From positions 930,001-994,000 of the forward strand of contig NZ_JACGFN010000001.1 in NCBI RefSeq assembly GCF_016950255.1: 64,000 nucleotides of DNA. The letters run 5' to 3'. Position 1 is the stretch's first letter, and every line of letters begins with the position of its first letter. A program made the position numbers and the translations under genes. This DNA is from Pectobacterium brasiliense (GTDB taxonomy: Bacteria; Pseudomonadota; Gammaproteobacteria; Enterobacterales; Enterobacteriaceae). Below are positions 29,627-39,051 of the stretch, in pieces. A model generated the notes under the pieces. The model had not been told where the DNA came from. It made no database searches and saw only the letters and a list, made by a program, of their open reading frames with translations.

Positions 29627-30904
29627 TTATGCTTTCCAGCAGATCAGGCAGTAGTGCTTTTTGCCGCGACGCAGCAAGGTGTAGCGATCAAACAGACGGT
29701 CGGCATCGCTGAAGGTATATTCAGGGTCAGCCTGTTTTTCGCCGTTAATGGTGACCGCATTCGAAGAGATCATCGTACGAGCCTGACCGCGTGACGGCAC
29801 TAACTCAGCGCTGACCAATGCCTGTTGCAAATCCGCACCGTTTTCCAGTTCGATAATCGGCATACCATCCTGCGCCAGCTGCGCAAAGTCGTCCTGCGTC
29901 ATATCCTGCAATGCGCCAGAGAACAGGCTTTGTGTAATACGACGAGCCGCTTCCAGACCTGCTTCGCCGTGAACCATACGGGTCACTTCTTCCGCCAGCA
30001 CGTACTGCGCGCGTGGAGCTTTGCCACTGTTTTTGTCTTCTTCTTCCAGCGCATCGATATCTTCGAGGCTCATGAACGTGAAGAATTTCAGGAAGCGGTA
30101 CACATCGGCATCCGCCGTGTTGACCCAGAACTGGTAGAATTTGTAAGGGCTGGTCTTGCTGGCATCCAGCCAGATCGCGCCGCCTTCCGTTTTACCGAAT
30201 TTCGTCCCATCTGACTTGGTGATCAACGGCACAGTCAAACCGTAAACCTGTTTCTGGTTCATGCGGCGCGTCAAATCGATACCTGACGTGATGTTGCCCC
30301 ACTGGTCAGAACCACCGATTTGCAGCTCGACATCATGCTGCTTGTTCAGCGAGGCAAAGTCGTACCCCTGCAACAGGTTGTAGGAAAACTCGGTGAACGA
30401 AATGCCGACGTCATCACGGTTTAAACGCTGTTTGACGGCTTCTTTGCTAATCATCTGATTAACGGAGAAGTGCTTGCCGATATCACGCAGGAAATCCAGC
30501 ACATTCATACCGCCGAACCAATCGTAGTTATTGGCCGCGATCGCGCTGTTTTTACCACAGTCAAAATCAAGGAATGGGGAAACCTGACGACGAATCTTCT
30601 CTACCCACTCACCCACGGTTTCAGCTGTGTTCAGCTTACGTTCTGTGGCTTTAAAGCTTGGGTCACCGATCAGCCCCGTGGCACCGCCAACCAGCGCCAC
30701 CGGCTTGTGGCCAGACAGCTGGAAGCGTTTCAGGCAGAGCAGCGGCACCAGATGCCCCAAATGCAAGCTGTCGGCGGTGGGATCAAAGCCGCAATACAGT
30801 GCAATTGGCCCTTGCGCCAGCCGCTCTGCTAACGCTTCCTCATCCGTCACCTGGGCAATCAAGCCCCGCTCTTGCAATTGTTTAATCAGGTTACTACTCG
30901 CCAT
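29627..30904 (-). CDS. tyrS: Tyrosyl-tRNA synthetase
   Basis: A 425-residue class I synthetase. The HIGH-type motif is HLGH (48-51); the KMSKS-type motif is KFGKT. A C-terminal S4 RNA-binding domain ([25 protein letters not shown]) is present. The start is the ATG 7 bases after GGAG; it reproduces the E. coli N-terminus. Upstream in-frame ATGs add up to 19 residues. Follows pdxH on the same strand with a 234-base gap. Confidence 0.97.
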   Translation of the reverse strand: MASSNLIKQLQERGLIAQVTDEEALAERLAQGPIALYCGFDPTADSLHLGHLVPLLCLKRFQLSGHKPVALVGGATGLIGDPSFKATERKLNTAETVGEWVEKIRRQVSPFLDFDCGKNSAIAANNYDWFGGMNVLDFLRDIGKHFSVNQMISKEAVKQRLNRDDVGISFTEFSYNLLQGYDFASLNKQHDVELQIGGSDQWGNITSGIDLTRRMNQKQVYGLTVPLITKSDGTKFGKTEGGAIWLDASKTSPYKFYQFWVNTADADVYRFLKFFTFMSLEDIDALEEEDKNSGKAPRAQYVLAEEVTRMVHGEAGLEAARRITQSLFSGALQDMTQDDFAQLAQDGMPIIELENGADLQQALVSAELVPSRGQARTMISSNAVTINGEKQADPEYTFSDADRLFDRYTLLRRGKKHYCLICWKA

Positions 30905-31138
30905 CGATAACTCCATTTTTATAAAAATAGGCCGTTGCGTTCCCGTTGGGTTTACGCACAACGCCGTGAGAGATGCGCAGCATACCTGTCTGCTGTCGCA
31001 TGATGATTTCGCTACTGCATGACTTTATGCAACAGGCTATGAACGCCATATCGCCGCGCAATGCCCAGTCAACGCGAAACTTCATAGGATAAAGTGCCGA
31101 TGATAGGAGCGCCAGCGTTTAACACGGATATTTCGCGA

Positions 31139-31822
31139 TTAAGGCGCTAAACGATCGATCTGCCAGCCTTCGTCCTGCCGCTGGTAGAAAAATCGATCGT
31201 GCAAGCGGTGTTCACCGCCCTGCCAAAACTCGACAGAATCGATAACAACGCGGAAGCCACCCCAGAAGCTCGGCAAAGGCACCTCGCCATTTTGGAATTT
31301 TTGCTTCAATTCCAAAAATTTGCTTTCCAGCACGCCACGCGCTGAAATCCGGCTGGACTGCTTAGAGACCCACGCGCCAATCTGGCTGTCTTTCGGGCGG
31401 CTGTGGAAATATTTCAGCACCTCAAGCGCCGGCAGCTTCTCTACGCGTCCCAGCACCATGACCTGCCGCTCCAGCATATGCCAAGGGAACAGCAGGCTGA
31501 CACGTGGATTATTTTCCAGATGATGGGCTTTGCGGCTGCCCATATTGGTATAAAACACCATGCCTTTCTCATCATAGTGTTTCAGCAGAACGATACGCTG
31601 GTAAGGTTGCCCGTGCTCATCCACGGTCGCAACGGACATCGCGGTGGGATCGGCCAGTTTTGCGTCGCAGGCCTGCTTTAGCCAGCGTTCAAATAAATCC
31701 AGCGGGTTCGCGGGAAGATCGCTACGTCGAAGCCCGCCACGCGTGTATTCACGGCGGATGTCAGCAATATCGGCGGGTTGAATAAGAGGAGAACTGTCAG
31801 AAGGGAAGCGTTCCTGAGTCAT
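31139..31822 (-). CDS. pdxH: Pyridoxamine 5'-phosphate oxidase
   Basis: A 227-residue FMN-dependent oxidase converting PNP and PMP to pyridoxal phosphate. FMN/PLP-binding segments [20 protein letters not shown] and [12 protein letters not shown], and the C-terminal [14 protein letters not shown], are intact. The chosen ATG follows AGGAT; upstream starts extend by 25 non-family residues. The N-terminal 15 residues are longer than in E. coli. Confidence 0.96.
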   Translation of the reverse strand: MTQERFPSDSSPLIQPADIADIRREYTRGGLRRSDLPANPLDLFERWLKQACDAKLADPTAMSVATVDEHGQPYQRIVLLKHYDEKGMVFYTNMGSRKAHHLENNPRVSLLFPWHMLERQVMVLGRVEKLPALEVLKYFHSRPKDSQIGAWVSKQSSRISARGVLESKFLELKQKFQNGEVPLPSFWGGFRVVIDSVEFWQGGEHRLHDRFFYQRQDEGWQIDRLAP

Positions 31823-31929
31823 AATATCCTGCTGTCGCAATGTCGGGCCAGAAGCGGGCGAAAATCCCATTTTGCTCCCGTACCCGAAAAATCGCAATCA
31901 GCAGCGACATCACCAGCGTGCGACGTCAG

Positions 31930-32247
31930 TTACATCGGTGCCAATACGCAGTCATCTACGATAACCCGTTCACCCCGTTGGATAAATGCACGATCGCCTT
32001 TGCTCCAGAATGTGTAGGTGTCATTACTGTATTTGACGCCAGAAGCAGACACCACTTGAGGGAGCGTGAGACGTTCACCGTCCAGCAGGAAACTCACCTG
32101 CGGAGTCGCTTCACCGCCCTGCTGTAACGTCACGGTTAGCGGCATTGTCCCGCATTGATAATGCAGCGTTTCCACCGTCTGTTTATGACCAAAATAGCTG
32201 CATCCGCTCAGCAGAATCAGCGCTGTCCCTGTCAGCAATCGTTTCAT
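31930..32247 (-). CDS. mliC: Membrane-bound lysozyme inhibitor MliC
   Basis: A 105-residue lipoprotein: lipobox LLSGC with Cys16, then the MliC domain with a Cys pair (HYQCGT and VDDCVL) that forms the disulfide. The conserved loop around Ser-Gly-Val-Lys-Tyr (SASGVKYSNDTYTFWSKGD) inserts in the active site of C-type lysozyme in known family members. It protects the cell wall from host or plant-associated lysozymes. Position between anmK and pdxH equals E. coli. Confidence 0.93.
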   Translation of the reverse strand: MKRLLTGTALILLSGCSYFGHKQTVETLHYQCGTMPLTVTLQQGGEATPQVSFLLDGERLTLPQVVSASGVKYSNDTYTFWSKGDRAFIQRGERVIVDDCVLAPM

Positions 32248-32344
32248 TCTTTTCTCCTGTCATTCTTGTCGATGGCGGCAACTGACGCTGCCGCTCATTT
32301 AAGTTTAACAAGAGGATAACGATGAACCTCTCGGCAAAATCTGA

Positions 32345-33457
32345 TTAATCCGCGTTGCCCGGATAAATCGCGCCTAATACCGTTTCCTGGCTCGCTCCCG
32401 TGACAGACGGCAGATTGCCCGGTAGCCCTGATAGCGTGCGTGACGCCAGCCAGGCAAATGCCAGCGCTTCCATATCATCGCCGCTCACGCCGCACTCATC
32501 CGTCGTGCTGACTTCGATACCCGGCAGCAGTGCCGAAAGACGCGCCATAATGAGCGGATTACGCGCGCCACCGCCACAAACCAGCAAGCGTTCGCACCCA
32601 CCGACCAACATCACCTGTTCAGCAATGCTCACCGCCGTTAACTCAACCAGCGTCGCCTGAACGTCCTGCGGCGCTATCGGCGGTAAGCCAGCCAGCATTC
32701 TTTCCAGCCAGCCCAGATTGAAATACTCACGCCCGGTGCTTTTGGGCGCTCGCAACGCAAAATAAGGATCGGTCAGCATCCGGCGTAGCAATAGCGGATT
32801 CACCTGACCACTCATCGCCCACGCGGCGTCTTTATCATACGGCTGCGCACAGTGCCGCCAGATCCAGGCATCCAACAGCATATTTCCGGGACCGGTGTCG
32901 TAGCCACGCACGGGCGCTCCCGGTACCAACAGCGACAGATTGGCGATGCCTCCGATGTTGAGCACGATACGTCGTTCGACAGGATGCAACAGCAACGCAT
33001 GATGGAACGATGGCACCAGCGGAGCGCCCTGCCCGCCATACGCCAAATCACGGCGGCGAAAATCCCCTACGGTCGTGATGCCAGTCAAGGCGGCAACGCG
33101 GTTATTATCGCCGATCTGCAACGTGCAAGGCGCATCGCCCGTGGGTTCATGCCAGACCGTCTGCCCGTGGCAGCCAATCGCAGTAATATCCTGCGCTCCC
33201 AGCGCCGTCTCTTTAAGCAGCGTCAGCACCGCTTCGGCAAACAAGATGCCCAGACGCGTATCCAGCTGTCCCAGCGCCGACAGCGTCACCGCCTGCCCCT
33301 GACACATCCCCAGGATGGCCATTTTGATGTCCTGCGGTATCGGGTGACAGTAGCTGGCCTGCTGAGCAACCGTATGTTCGTCAATCGCGGCTAGCACAAC
33401 ATCCACACCATCAAGGCTGGTGCCGGACATTACGCCAATATATCTGCCTGATCTCAT
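32345..33457 (-). CDS. anmK: Anhydro-N-acetylmuramic acid kinase
   Basis: A 370-residue sugar kinase (hexokinase/actin fold) that cleaves and phosphorylates 1,6-anhydro-MurNAc to MurNAc-6-P in peptidoglycan recycling. N-terminal ATP-binding [33 protein letters not shown], and [12 protein letters not shown] are typical. Full family length. Reads leftward with mliC and pdxH. Confidence 0.96.
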   Translation of the reverse strand: MRSGRYIGVMSGTSLDGVDVVLAAIDEHTVAQQASYCHPIPQDIKMAILGMCQGQAVTLSALGQLDTRLGILFAEAVLTLLKETALGAQDITAIGCHGQTVWHEPTGDAPCTLQIGDNNRVAALTGITTVGDFRRRDLAYGGQGAPLVPSFHHALLLHPVERRIVLNIGGIANLSLLVPGAPVRGYDTGPGNMLLDAWIWRHCAQPYDKDAAWAMSGQVNPLLLRRMLTDPYFALRAPKSTGREYFNLGWLERMLAGLPPIAPQDVQATLVELTAVSIAEQVMLVGGCERLLVCGGGARNPLIMARLSALLPGIEVSTTDECGVSGDDMEALAFAWLASRTLSGLPGNLPSVTGASQETVLGAIYPGNAD

Positions 33458-33806
33458 TATATAGCCTTTGCCCCTGTGAGATAAAAAGAGAACACCGATA
33501 ACAACCGTTACGTTGAGAATAAAAGTAGCACGTTAACACGCTGAATTATTAAATTTTTTACGTTTTTGCCACACGGGTTAGGTTTTAACCAAATGTCGAT
33601 TTTTGATAATATTTGCTACAAAAAAAGCCCTTTCTCGTACTATTTACTTCTCTGTTTATACGCAATTTAAGCGCACTATTATATTCTGAAAAAAAGAGTA
33701 AAAAGAGTGGCATGCTACACTGAGCCAGACCATAATTTATTGGTATAACACTGCGTCGGCCGAGGCTGAGCCAGCCCGACATATTCGCTATTAAGGAGTT
33801 TGTATT
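33458..33806. other. Divergent anmK-slyB intergenic region
   Basis: 349 AT-rich bases with no credible gene; the slyB RBS (AAGGAG) lies at the right end. Hexamers TATTTA (33641) and TGTTTA (33653) recall a PhoP box, and slyB is PhoP-regulated in E. coli, but their spacing is 12 rather than 11 bases, so I do not call a site. Confidence 0.45.
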
Positions 33807-34274
33807 ATGATGAAGCGTTTGCTTGTGGTTACCCTTGCCGGTATCACGCTGGCTGGTTGTGCTAATACCAGTACGCTTTCAGGTGATGTGTACAGCGCAT
33901 CCGAAGCTAAACAGGTGCAGACCGTGACCTACGGTACGATTGTTTCTATGCGCCCGGTTCAAATTCAGGCGGGAGAAGACTCTAACGTGATCGGCGCGCT
34001 CGGCGGTGCTGTGTTGGGTGGTTTCCTGGGTAACACTATCGGTGGCGGTTCCGGCCGTAGCCTGGCGACAGCCGCTGGCGCAGTAGCCGGTGGTGTAGCG
34101 GGTCAAAGTGCTACGGGTGCGATGAACCGCACACAGGGCGTAGAATTGGAAATTCGTCGTGATGATGGCAGTACCATCATGGTGGTACAGAAACAAGGCG
34201 ATACGAAATTCAGCGCAGGTCAACGCGTTGCTATGGCTAGCAATGGCCGCAGTATTACCGTTTCCCCACGGTAA
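33807..34274 (+). CDS. slyB: Outer membrane lipoprotein SlyB
   Basis: A 155-residue lipoprotein (lipobox LAGC, Cys18) with a glycine-zipper domain, NVIGALGGAVLGGFLGNTIGGGSGRSLATAAGAVAGGVAG, and a C-terminal beta-rich part. Same length as E. coli SlyB, which is PhoP-controlled and stabilises the outer membrane. Convergent with slyA, as in E. coli. Confidence 0.95.
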   Translation: MMKRLLVVTLAGITLAGCANTSTLSGDVYSASEAKQVQTVTYGTIVSMRPVQIQAGEDSNVIGALGGAVLGGFLGNTIGGGSGRSLATAAGAVAGGVAGQSATGAMNRTQGVELEIRRDDGSTIMVVQKQGDTKFSAGQRVAMASNGRSITVSPR

Positions 34275-34280
34275 TGCTGT

Positions 34281-34313
34281 GTGACGATCGCCGTAGAAAG
34301 CGGCGATCGTCAC
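34281..34313 (+). terminator. Hairpin after slyB
   Basis: Perfect 13-bp stem GTGACGATCGCCG/CGGCGATCGTCAC, loop of seven, beginning six bases after the slyB stop. No T-run follows, so it may be a processing or rho-type end. Confidence 0.55.
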
Positions 34314-34405
34314 AACGAATAATCAACTCCCGGAATAAATAACCAATAATCGATACCGGTAATATTGCCGGGATTTAATTCTCCCTCTGCGTAACCCAAA
34401 TTTGG

Positions 34406-34843
34406 CTACGCTTGATTCTCATGTAATGCCAATATATTTTTCTCAAGACGCGAAACCAGCAGCGCTAATTCATCAACCTGCTCCGGCGTAATACCAAATA
34501 AGACTTCACTACGTGTATGGCTAATTACACCATTGACTGCTTGTATGATTGGCTCTGCTGATTCGGTCAGCATAATACGTTTTGCCCGACGATCGTGCGC
34601 GCAAACGTGGCGAGTGATTAACCCTTTTTCCTCAAGCTGATCCAGTGTTCGGACTAATGAGGGTTGCTCAATACCTATCGCTTTGGCAAGTTGAATCTGC
34701 GACTGCCCAGGGGGTAGATGGTATATGTTATGCAACGTGACCCAATGCGTCTGAGTCAGTTCAAGTGGTTTTAATCGATGATCGACCAGCGCACGCCATA
34801 CGCGCACCAGACGGGCTAAATCAGATCCTAATGGCAATTCCAT
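34406..34843 (-). CDS. slyA: MarR-family regulator SlyA (Hor/RovA type)
   Basis: A 145-residue winged-helix regulator, near-identical in pattern to E. coli Sly[33 protein letters not shown], recognition helix region [17 protein letters not shown], and the wing DRRAKRI. The start is the ATG after GGAGGGGTG. In Pectobacterium the orthologue (Hor) activates antibiotic and exoenzyme synthesis; RovA does the same for Yersinia virulence. A SlyA-box-like palindrome lies 16 bases upstream, suggesting autoregulation. Confidence 0.95.
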   Translation of the reverse strand: MELPLGSDLARLVRVWRALVDHRLKPLELTQTHWVTLHNIYHLPPGQSQIQLAKAIGIEQPSLVRTLDQLEEKGLITRHVCAHDRRAKRIMLTESAEPIIQAVNGVISHTRSEVLFGITPEQVDELALLVSRLEKNILALHENQA

Positions 34844-34858
34844 CACCCCTCCTTATTG

Positions 34859-34870
34859 TTAGCACGCTAA
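34859..34870. promoter_or_regulatory. SlyA-box-like operator
   Basis: TTAGCACGCTAA differs from the reported SlyA consensus TTAGCAAGCTAA at one central base. It begins 16 bases ahead of the slyA ATG, fitting negative autoregulation. Confidence 0.6.
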
Positions 34871-35070
34871 GTTATATCCCTGGATTGCAATCAACTCTGA
34901 TTTATAAGAATAAAAAATGACTTTATTGTTGTAAAAATAGCTCCATATGAAATGGATTCTATCAAATAAAAGTCTTTTAAAAATGATCTCAGGCTTATTT
35001 TATTCAATCGAACGCTCCTGCGTTGCTTAAACAAAATTTCACGTAAATAGATCATCTAAGACAAAATAAC

Positions 35071-35310
35071 TTAGAACAACGATGGCTGACGGGACTCTGC
35101 TGGTGTTTCGGACTTCTCTGAACGCTGTGAACGTTTCATTCTCTGCCGACACAAACGCAGCACATCCTGTTTCTGCGCATCACTCATTTGGCCCCAACTA
35201 AAGCGCTCATTACGACTGCGAAAGCAACCGCGACAATATCCGCCTTCATCCGCCTGACAAATACCACGGCATGGATTAGGGACAACAAAGAGTTCAAGTT
35301 GCTCTGGCAC
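35071..35310 (-). CDS. ydhL: DUF1289 cysteine-rich small protein YdhL
   Basis: A 79-residue protein with the DUF1289 pattern of four cysteines, PCRGICQADEGGYCRGCFRSRNE, probably binding a metal, then LRLCRQR and the terminal PSLF. The GTG start at 35308-35310 has AGGAGG upstream and gives the E. coli YdhL length; the longer reading adds 24 residues. Function unknown. In E. coli it lies between slyA and gloA with nemRA, which is missing here. Confidence 0.85.
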   Translation of the reverse strand: MPEQLELFVVPNPCRGICQADEGGYCRGCFRSRNERFSWGQMSDAQKQDVLRLCRQRMKRSQRSEKSETPAESRQPSLF

Positions 35311-35599
35311 AACACCTCCTGCTACAACTCTATTTATTGAAGCCCTGTTCTTTACCGCTGGCAAGCCCAAACGGACAGTCACAATGAAAATAATTAGGTA
35401 ACCATTGTAATAACTGACGATTTTTTTACACGCCAGGCAGCCTAAAATTGCCCCAACGCGCTATTTACCCCTCCTGATTGTACGTTTTAACACAAACCTC
35501 ACTGTAGTGTCGCATTTTTAGCATCATCCCAACAGCTTGGACTCGGTAGCGCCACAACGCTATACTTCCCTCTTTGCTGCACTTTTTAACGAGGACACT

Positions 35600-36007
35600 A
35601 TGCGCTTACTTCATACCATGCTGCGTGTTGGCGATTTACAACGTTCTATCGATTTCTATACCCAAATCCTGGGCATGCGCGTGTTGCGCACCAGTGAGAA
35701 TACCGAATACAAATACACGTTGGCTTTCGTCGGTTATACCGAAGAGAGCGAAGGCGCAGTTATCGAACTGACCTACAACTGGGGCGTCGACAGCTATGAT
35801 TTGGGCAACGCCTATGGCCATATCGCGCTGGGCGTTGACGATGTTGCCGCAACCTGTGAGCGTATCCGCAAAGCGGGTGGCAATGTAACGCGCGAAGCGG
35901 GCCCGGTCAAAGGCGGCACAACCGTGATCGCGTTCATCGAAGATCCAGACGGTTATAAAATCGAATTGATCGAAAACGCCCACGCCGGTAACGGTATCGG
36001 TCACTAA
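35600..36007 (+). CDS. gloA: Lactoylglutathione lyase (glyoxalase I)
   Basis: A 135-residue enzyme that isomerises the methylglyoxal-glutathione hemithioacetal. Metal ligands His5, Glu56 and His74 are visible, and a fourth Glu lies in KIELIEN near the C-terminus, as in the Ni-dependent E. coli enzyme. The ATG after GAGGACACT is used; the earlier start adds 21 residues absent from the family. Confidence 0.96.
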   Translation: MRLLHTMLRVGDLQRSIDFYTQILGMRVLRTSENTEYKYTLAFVGYTEESEGAVIELTYNWGVDSYDLGNAYGHIALGVDDVAATCERIRKAGGNVTREAGPVKGGTTVIAFIEDPDGYKIELIENAHAGNGIGH

Positions 36008-36153
36008 TCCCCCGCATTCTACAGGTGCTGCATCGGCACCTGTTCTCCCCCTCTTCTGCTATCTCCGCCGTTTGAAACAGCAACGGGCATGCTGCATCTC
36101 CGGCCAAAATTTGCAATAATGCGCGCTGCGTTTTGCTAACAATTAAGAGAAAA

Positions 36154-36825
36154 ATGGCTGATAAAAGTGATCTGAACGCCCTGAGCGGCCGTTTTCGTGG
36201 GTTTTACCCGGTAGTGATTGATGTTGAAACCGCCGGATTTAATGCGAAAACCGATGCCTTGCTGGAAGTTGCGGCGGTAACATTAAAAATGGATCAAGAC
36301 GGTTGGTTACAGCCAGATGAAACGCTACATTTTCATGTCGAACCTTTTGAAGGCGCGATTCTGGAGCCCGCCGCACTAGCGTTTAACGGCATTGACCCCA
36401 CCAACCCGCTGCGTGGCGCGGTGAGCGAATATGATGCGTTGCATGAAATTTTCAAAGTCGTGCGTAAAGGCATTAAAGATCAGGGCTGCAACCGCGCGAT
36501 TATTGTGGCGCATAATGCCACATTCGATCATAGCTTTATGGCCGCGGCAGCCGAGCGCTGTAGCCTGAAACGTAATCCCTTCCACCCTTTTGCCACTTTC
36601 GATACTGCAGCACTTAGCGGGCTGGTGTTAGGCCAAACGGTCCTTGCTAAAGCTTGTATTACCGCCGGTATTGCGTTTGATTCCAGTCAGGCGCACTCCG
36701 CGCTGTATGACACCAACCAGACGGCACTGCTATTCTGTGAGTTGGTTAACCGCTGGAAACGTCTGGGCGGATGGCCGATTGCACTGGAAGAAAATTCGCT
36801 GGAAGGCGCGTCAACCGAAGACTGA
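36154..36825 (+). CDS. rnt: Ribonuclease T
   Basis: A 223-residue DEDD exonuclease that trims tRNA and 5S/23S rRNA 3' ends. The first acidic residues are Asp23 and Glu25 (VIDVETAG), then [11 protein letters not shown] and [11 protein letters not shown] complete the DEDDh set. I use the ATG with AAGAGA upstream; an in-frame start seven codons earlier is less likely. Same position after gloA as in E. coli. Confidence 0.96.
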   Translation: MADKSDLNALSGRFRGFYPVVIDVETAGFNAKTDALLEVAAVTLKMDQDGWLQPDETLHFHVEPFEGAILEPAALAFNGIDPTNPLRGAVSEYDALHEIFKVVRKGIKDQGCNRAIIVAHNATFDHSFMAAAAERCSLKRNPFHPFATFDTAALSGLVLGQTVLAKACITAGIAFDSSQAHSALYDTNQTALLFCELVNRWKRLGGWPIALEENSLEGASTED

Positions 36826-36834
36826 AAAGGCTGA

Positions 36835-36866
36835 GATCAAAAAACGGGTGCCATAAAGGCACCCGT
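36835..36866 (-). terminator. grxD terminator
   Basis: Stem ACGGGTGCC/GGCACCCGT (9 bp, loop 5) on the minus strand followed by TTTTTTGA, about 60 bases after the grxD stop. Rightward it also sits just past rnt. Confidence 0.8.
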
Positions 36867-36928
36867 TGGAAGGATTTACGCTCTCAGCGTAACAACAGTT
36901 GATATCGTCATTACGCCAGACGAAAACA

Positions 36929-37279
36929 TTACTCTTGATCGGCCTGCTGCGCTTTGTATTTGTCTGCCGTTTCTTTGATCAGTGGTTGCAGTTCACCGCG
37001 CTGAAACATTTCAACCACGATATCACAACCGCCAATCAGCTCACCGTCAACCCACAGCTGTGGGAATGTCGGCCAGTTCGCGTATTTAGGCAGCTCAGCA
37101 CGAATGTCTGGGTTCTGCAAAATATCAACATACGCAAAACGTTCGCCACAGGCAGACAACGCCTGAACAGTCTGTGCGGAAAAGCCGCAGCTTGGCAATT
37201 TCGGGGAGCCTTTCATGTACAGCAGAATCGGGTTTTCAGCAATTTGGCGCTGAATTTTTTCAATTGTCGGTGTCGTCAT
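36929..37279 (-). CDS. grxD: Monothiol glutaredoxin 4
   Basis: A 116-residue CGFS-type glutaredoxin with the active motif at Cys31-Ser34 (PSCGFSAQT) and the glutathione-binding WPTFPQLWVDGELIGGCDI. Such proteins carry 2Fe-2S clusters and deliver them with BolA partners. Convergent with rnt, divergent from mepH, as in E. coli. Confidence 0.96.
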   Translation of the reverse strand: MTTPTIEKIQRQIAENPILLYMKGSPKLPSCGFSAQTVQALSACGERFAYVDILQNPDIRAELPKYANWPTFPQLWVDGELIGGCDIVVEMFQRGELQPLIKETADKYKAQQADQE

Positions 37280-37620
37280 CTTCTTGCTTCCTTAATTCTA
37301 TAGGATGGCTAACGTCCAAAACGCTAGCCATGAGCCGCCGTCAGAGATGCTACGACAGCGACATTGACTCAGTGATATTGTACCGATGCCACTAGCCACA
37401 AAAAAACGCCATTTTTTGTAGGGTTATTTTTTCCTGAACGCATTCATCATTGATGAAATCAACGCCAGAAAACGCTGATAAATCAATCGAAAAAATAACT
37501 ATTAACGTTTTTTCACTATTCTGTATGAATAAAGCGACCGTGCCCACTTTTTTATGACGCCGTTTTCAGGAATACTGTGCGGATTGAGCGAGTTAAGGAT
37601 TATGTTCGGTCACTGTTATT
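37280..37620. other. Divergent grxD-mepH intergenic region
   Basis: About 340 bases without a credible gene. It should carry the promoters of grxD (leftward) and mepH (rightward). The stretch 37400-37530 is strongly AT-rich. Nothing else recognised. Confidence 0.45.
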
Positions 37621-38472
37621 ATGCGCTTATTTATTACCCTTTTTATATTATTTTTCAGTAATCTATCCCTGAACGTGGTTCAGGCTGCGCCGCATACCCC
37701 GCATTCTGCGCCGAAGAAAAGCGCCGTGGTAGAAACGAATAAGAAAAACCGCCAAACAAAGGGTAATGCTAAATCACCGACGCCGATCAAAAGCAAAAAA
37801 CCAGAACCTACCGCAGTCAGCAATAAAACCAAATCCCGCACCGCGAGCAAAGTGACAGAAAAAAAACCGTCACGGACGCAAAGCAGCACGCCAGCGCTAG
37901 TGAAAAAAAATCTTAAAAAGCTGAAGCCTGAAGAAGAGAAACAAACTACCGCACAAGCCAGAGTCAAAACCGGACTGAAGAAGACCGCACTCAAGGGGAA
38001 AGCGGATAAAAATCCAGCGCCGACAGAAAAAGGAATGGCGCTAAGCGCAGCGCATAAAAAACGCTATCAGCATGCCAAAACAACCGCAATGAATAAGTTG
38101 ATGAGCCAGATAGGCAAGCCTTACCACTGGGGCGGTTCGTCTCCTTTTACCGGGTTCGACTGTAGCGGGCTGGTCTATTACGCCTACAAAGATGTCGTTA
38201 AGATCCAAATTCCACGTACCGCAAACGAAATGTATCACCTCCGTGACGCCGCTCCGATTAAAAAGAGCGAGCTGGAAAGTGGCGATCTGGTCTTCTTCCG
38301 CATCAATAATCGTGGCGCAGCCGATCACGTCGGGGTTTATCTGGGGGAAGGGAAATTTATTCAGTCGCCGCGTACAGGCTCAGATATTCGTATCAGCAAG
38401 CTGAGTGAAGATTATTGGCAGGAACACTACGTTGGCGCACGTCGCGTGGTGACGCCGCAGACGATTCGTTAA
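37621..38472 (+). CDS. mepH: NlpC/P60 murein endopeptidase MepH
   Basis: A 283-residue exported peptidoglycan hydrolase. A signal peptide (residues 1-22) is followed by a very Lys/Thr/Ser-rich low-complexity linker (about 30-137) and a C-terminal NlpC/P60 domain. The catalytic Cys is Cys181 (DCSG) and the His is His236 (DHVGVY). The third position, often His or Asn, is Gln248 (FIQSP). MepH cleaves the D-Ala-mDAP cross-link during wall growth. The basic linker may bind the anionic wall. Confidence 0.9.
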   Translation: MRLFITLFILFFSNLSLNVVQAAPHTPHSAPKKSAVVETNKKNRQTKGNAKSPTPIKSKKPEPTAVSNKTKSRTASKVTEKKPSRTQSSTPALVKKNLKKLKPEEEKQTTAQARVKTGLKKTALKGKADKNPAPTEKGMALSAAHKKRYQHAKTTAMNKLMSQIGKPYHWGGSSPFTGFDCSGLVYYAYKDVVKIQIPRTANEMYHLRDAAPIKKSELESGDLVFFRINNRGAADHVGVYLGEGKFIQSPRTGSDIRISKLSEDYWQEHYVGARRVVTPQTIR

Positions 38473-38507
38473 GTGACAGGTTGTAAAAGCGCTGTGAAGA
38501 AAAGCGA

Positions 38508-38543
38508 TTCAGACACGTTTTATGTAACATCAACGTGTCTGAA
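38508..38543. terminator. Hairpin between mepH and ynhF
   Basis: Perfect 12-bp stem TTCAGACACGTT/AACGTGTCTGAA, loop of 12, between convergent genes. It has weak T-runs (GTTTTATG lies in the loop). Confidence 0.5.
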
Positions 38544-38572
38544 TACCTAACCCGCCCAGAGGCACCGTTCGG

Positions 38573-38662
38573 TTAGTTCAGCACCGCAATAAAACTAAAT
38601 GCGATGATCACAGCCAGCGAGCCAACAGTTGTCAGTAAAGACATCTTCAGATCTGTATCCAT
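38573..38662 (-). CDS. ynhF: Small membrane protein YnhF
   Basis: A 29-codon gene, MDTDLKMSLL then a single hydrophobic helix ending in AVLN. It matches the length and the pattern (MSTDLKFSLVTT...) of E. coli YnhF, a 29-residue cytochrome-bd-associated or stress-related membrane peptide found by expression studies. AAGGAG stands eight bases before the ATG. In E. coli ynhF also lies between mepH and purR. Role here unproven. Confidence 0.8.
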   Translation of the reverse strand: MDTDLKMSLLTTVGSLAVIIAFSFIAVLN

Positions 38663-39051
38663 GAATTACTCCTTATTAACGAACGAATTTTATCTGAAAG
38701 CTTCATCTGAAAAGACACCACCATTCACAGCCAAACCCGTTTAGGTAGTAAAAGCCACAAATAATAGGGTTATTACGATTCTTTCATAATTGTAGCGAAA
38801 AATCTCGGACGAATGCATCACTAATAGTATAAATTAGCCCTTTCACTTTCATGATAAATCGGACACAATCCGCTGTTTATGAAAGCGCTGCGTATCAGTC
38901 GAAAAACGTCAACCCAGATCCCTTCGGTATAACATTCGGCATTCTCCTTCTGAAATCCTGTTTTTTAGCTTAGAAGAAGAACATTAAACGTAGGCAAACG
39001 ATTAACAATATACTTACGTCTGTAACAGGTAAGTTCAGGAGTCATTTTTAG
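38663..39051. other. Divergent ynhF-purR intergenic region
   Basis: 389 bases with no further gene. The left part should hold the ynhF promoter, the right part the purR promoter and the PurR box at 38992-39007. The purR RBS (CAGGAG) is at 39036. Confidence 0.5.
38992..39007. promoter_or_regulatory. PurR box upstream of purR
   Basis: AGGCAAACGATTAACA resembles the PurR operator ANGCAANCGNTTNCNT, with two mismatches at the right end. It lies 45 bases before the purR ATG, matching the known autoregulation in E. coli. Confidence 0.65.

Noticed and set aside
33641..33658. TATTTA and TGTTTA hexamers upstream of slyB, recalling a PhoP box.
   Set aside because: The period is 12 rather than 11 bases and the first hexamer is a poor match; the -10 spacing also does not fit.
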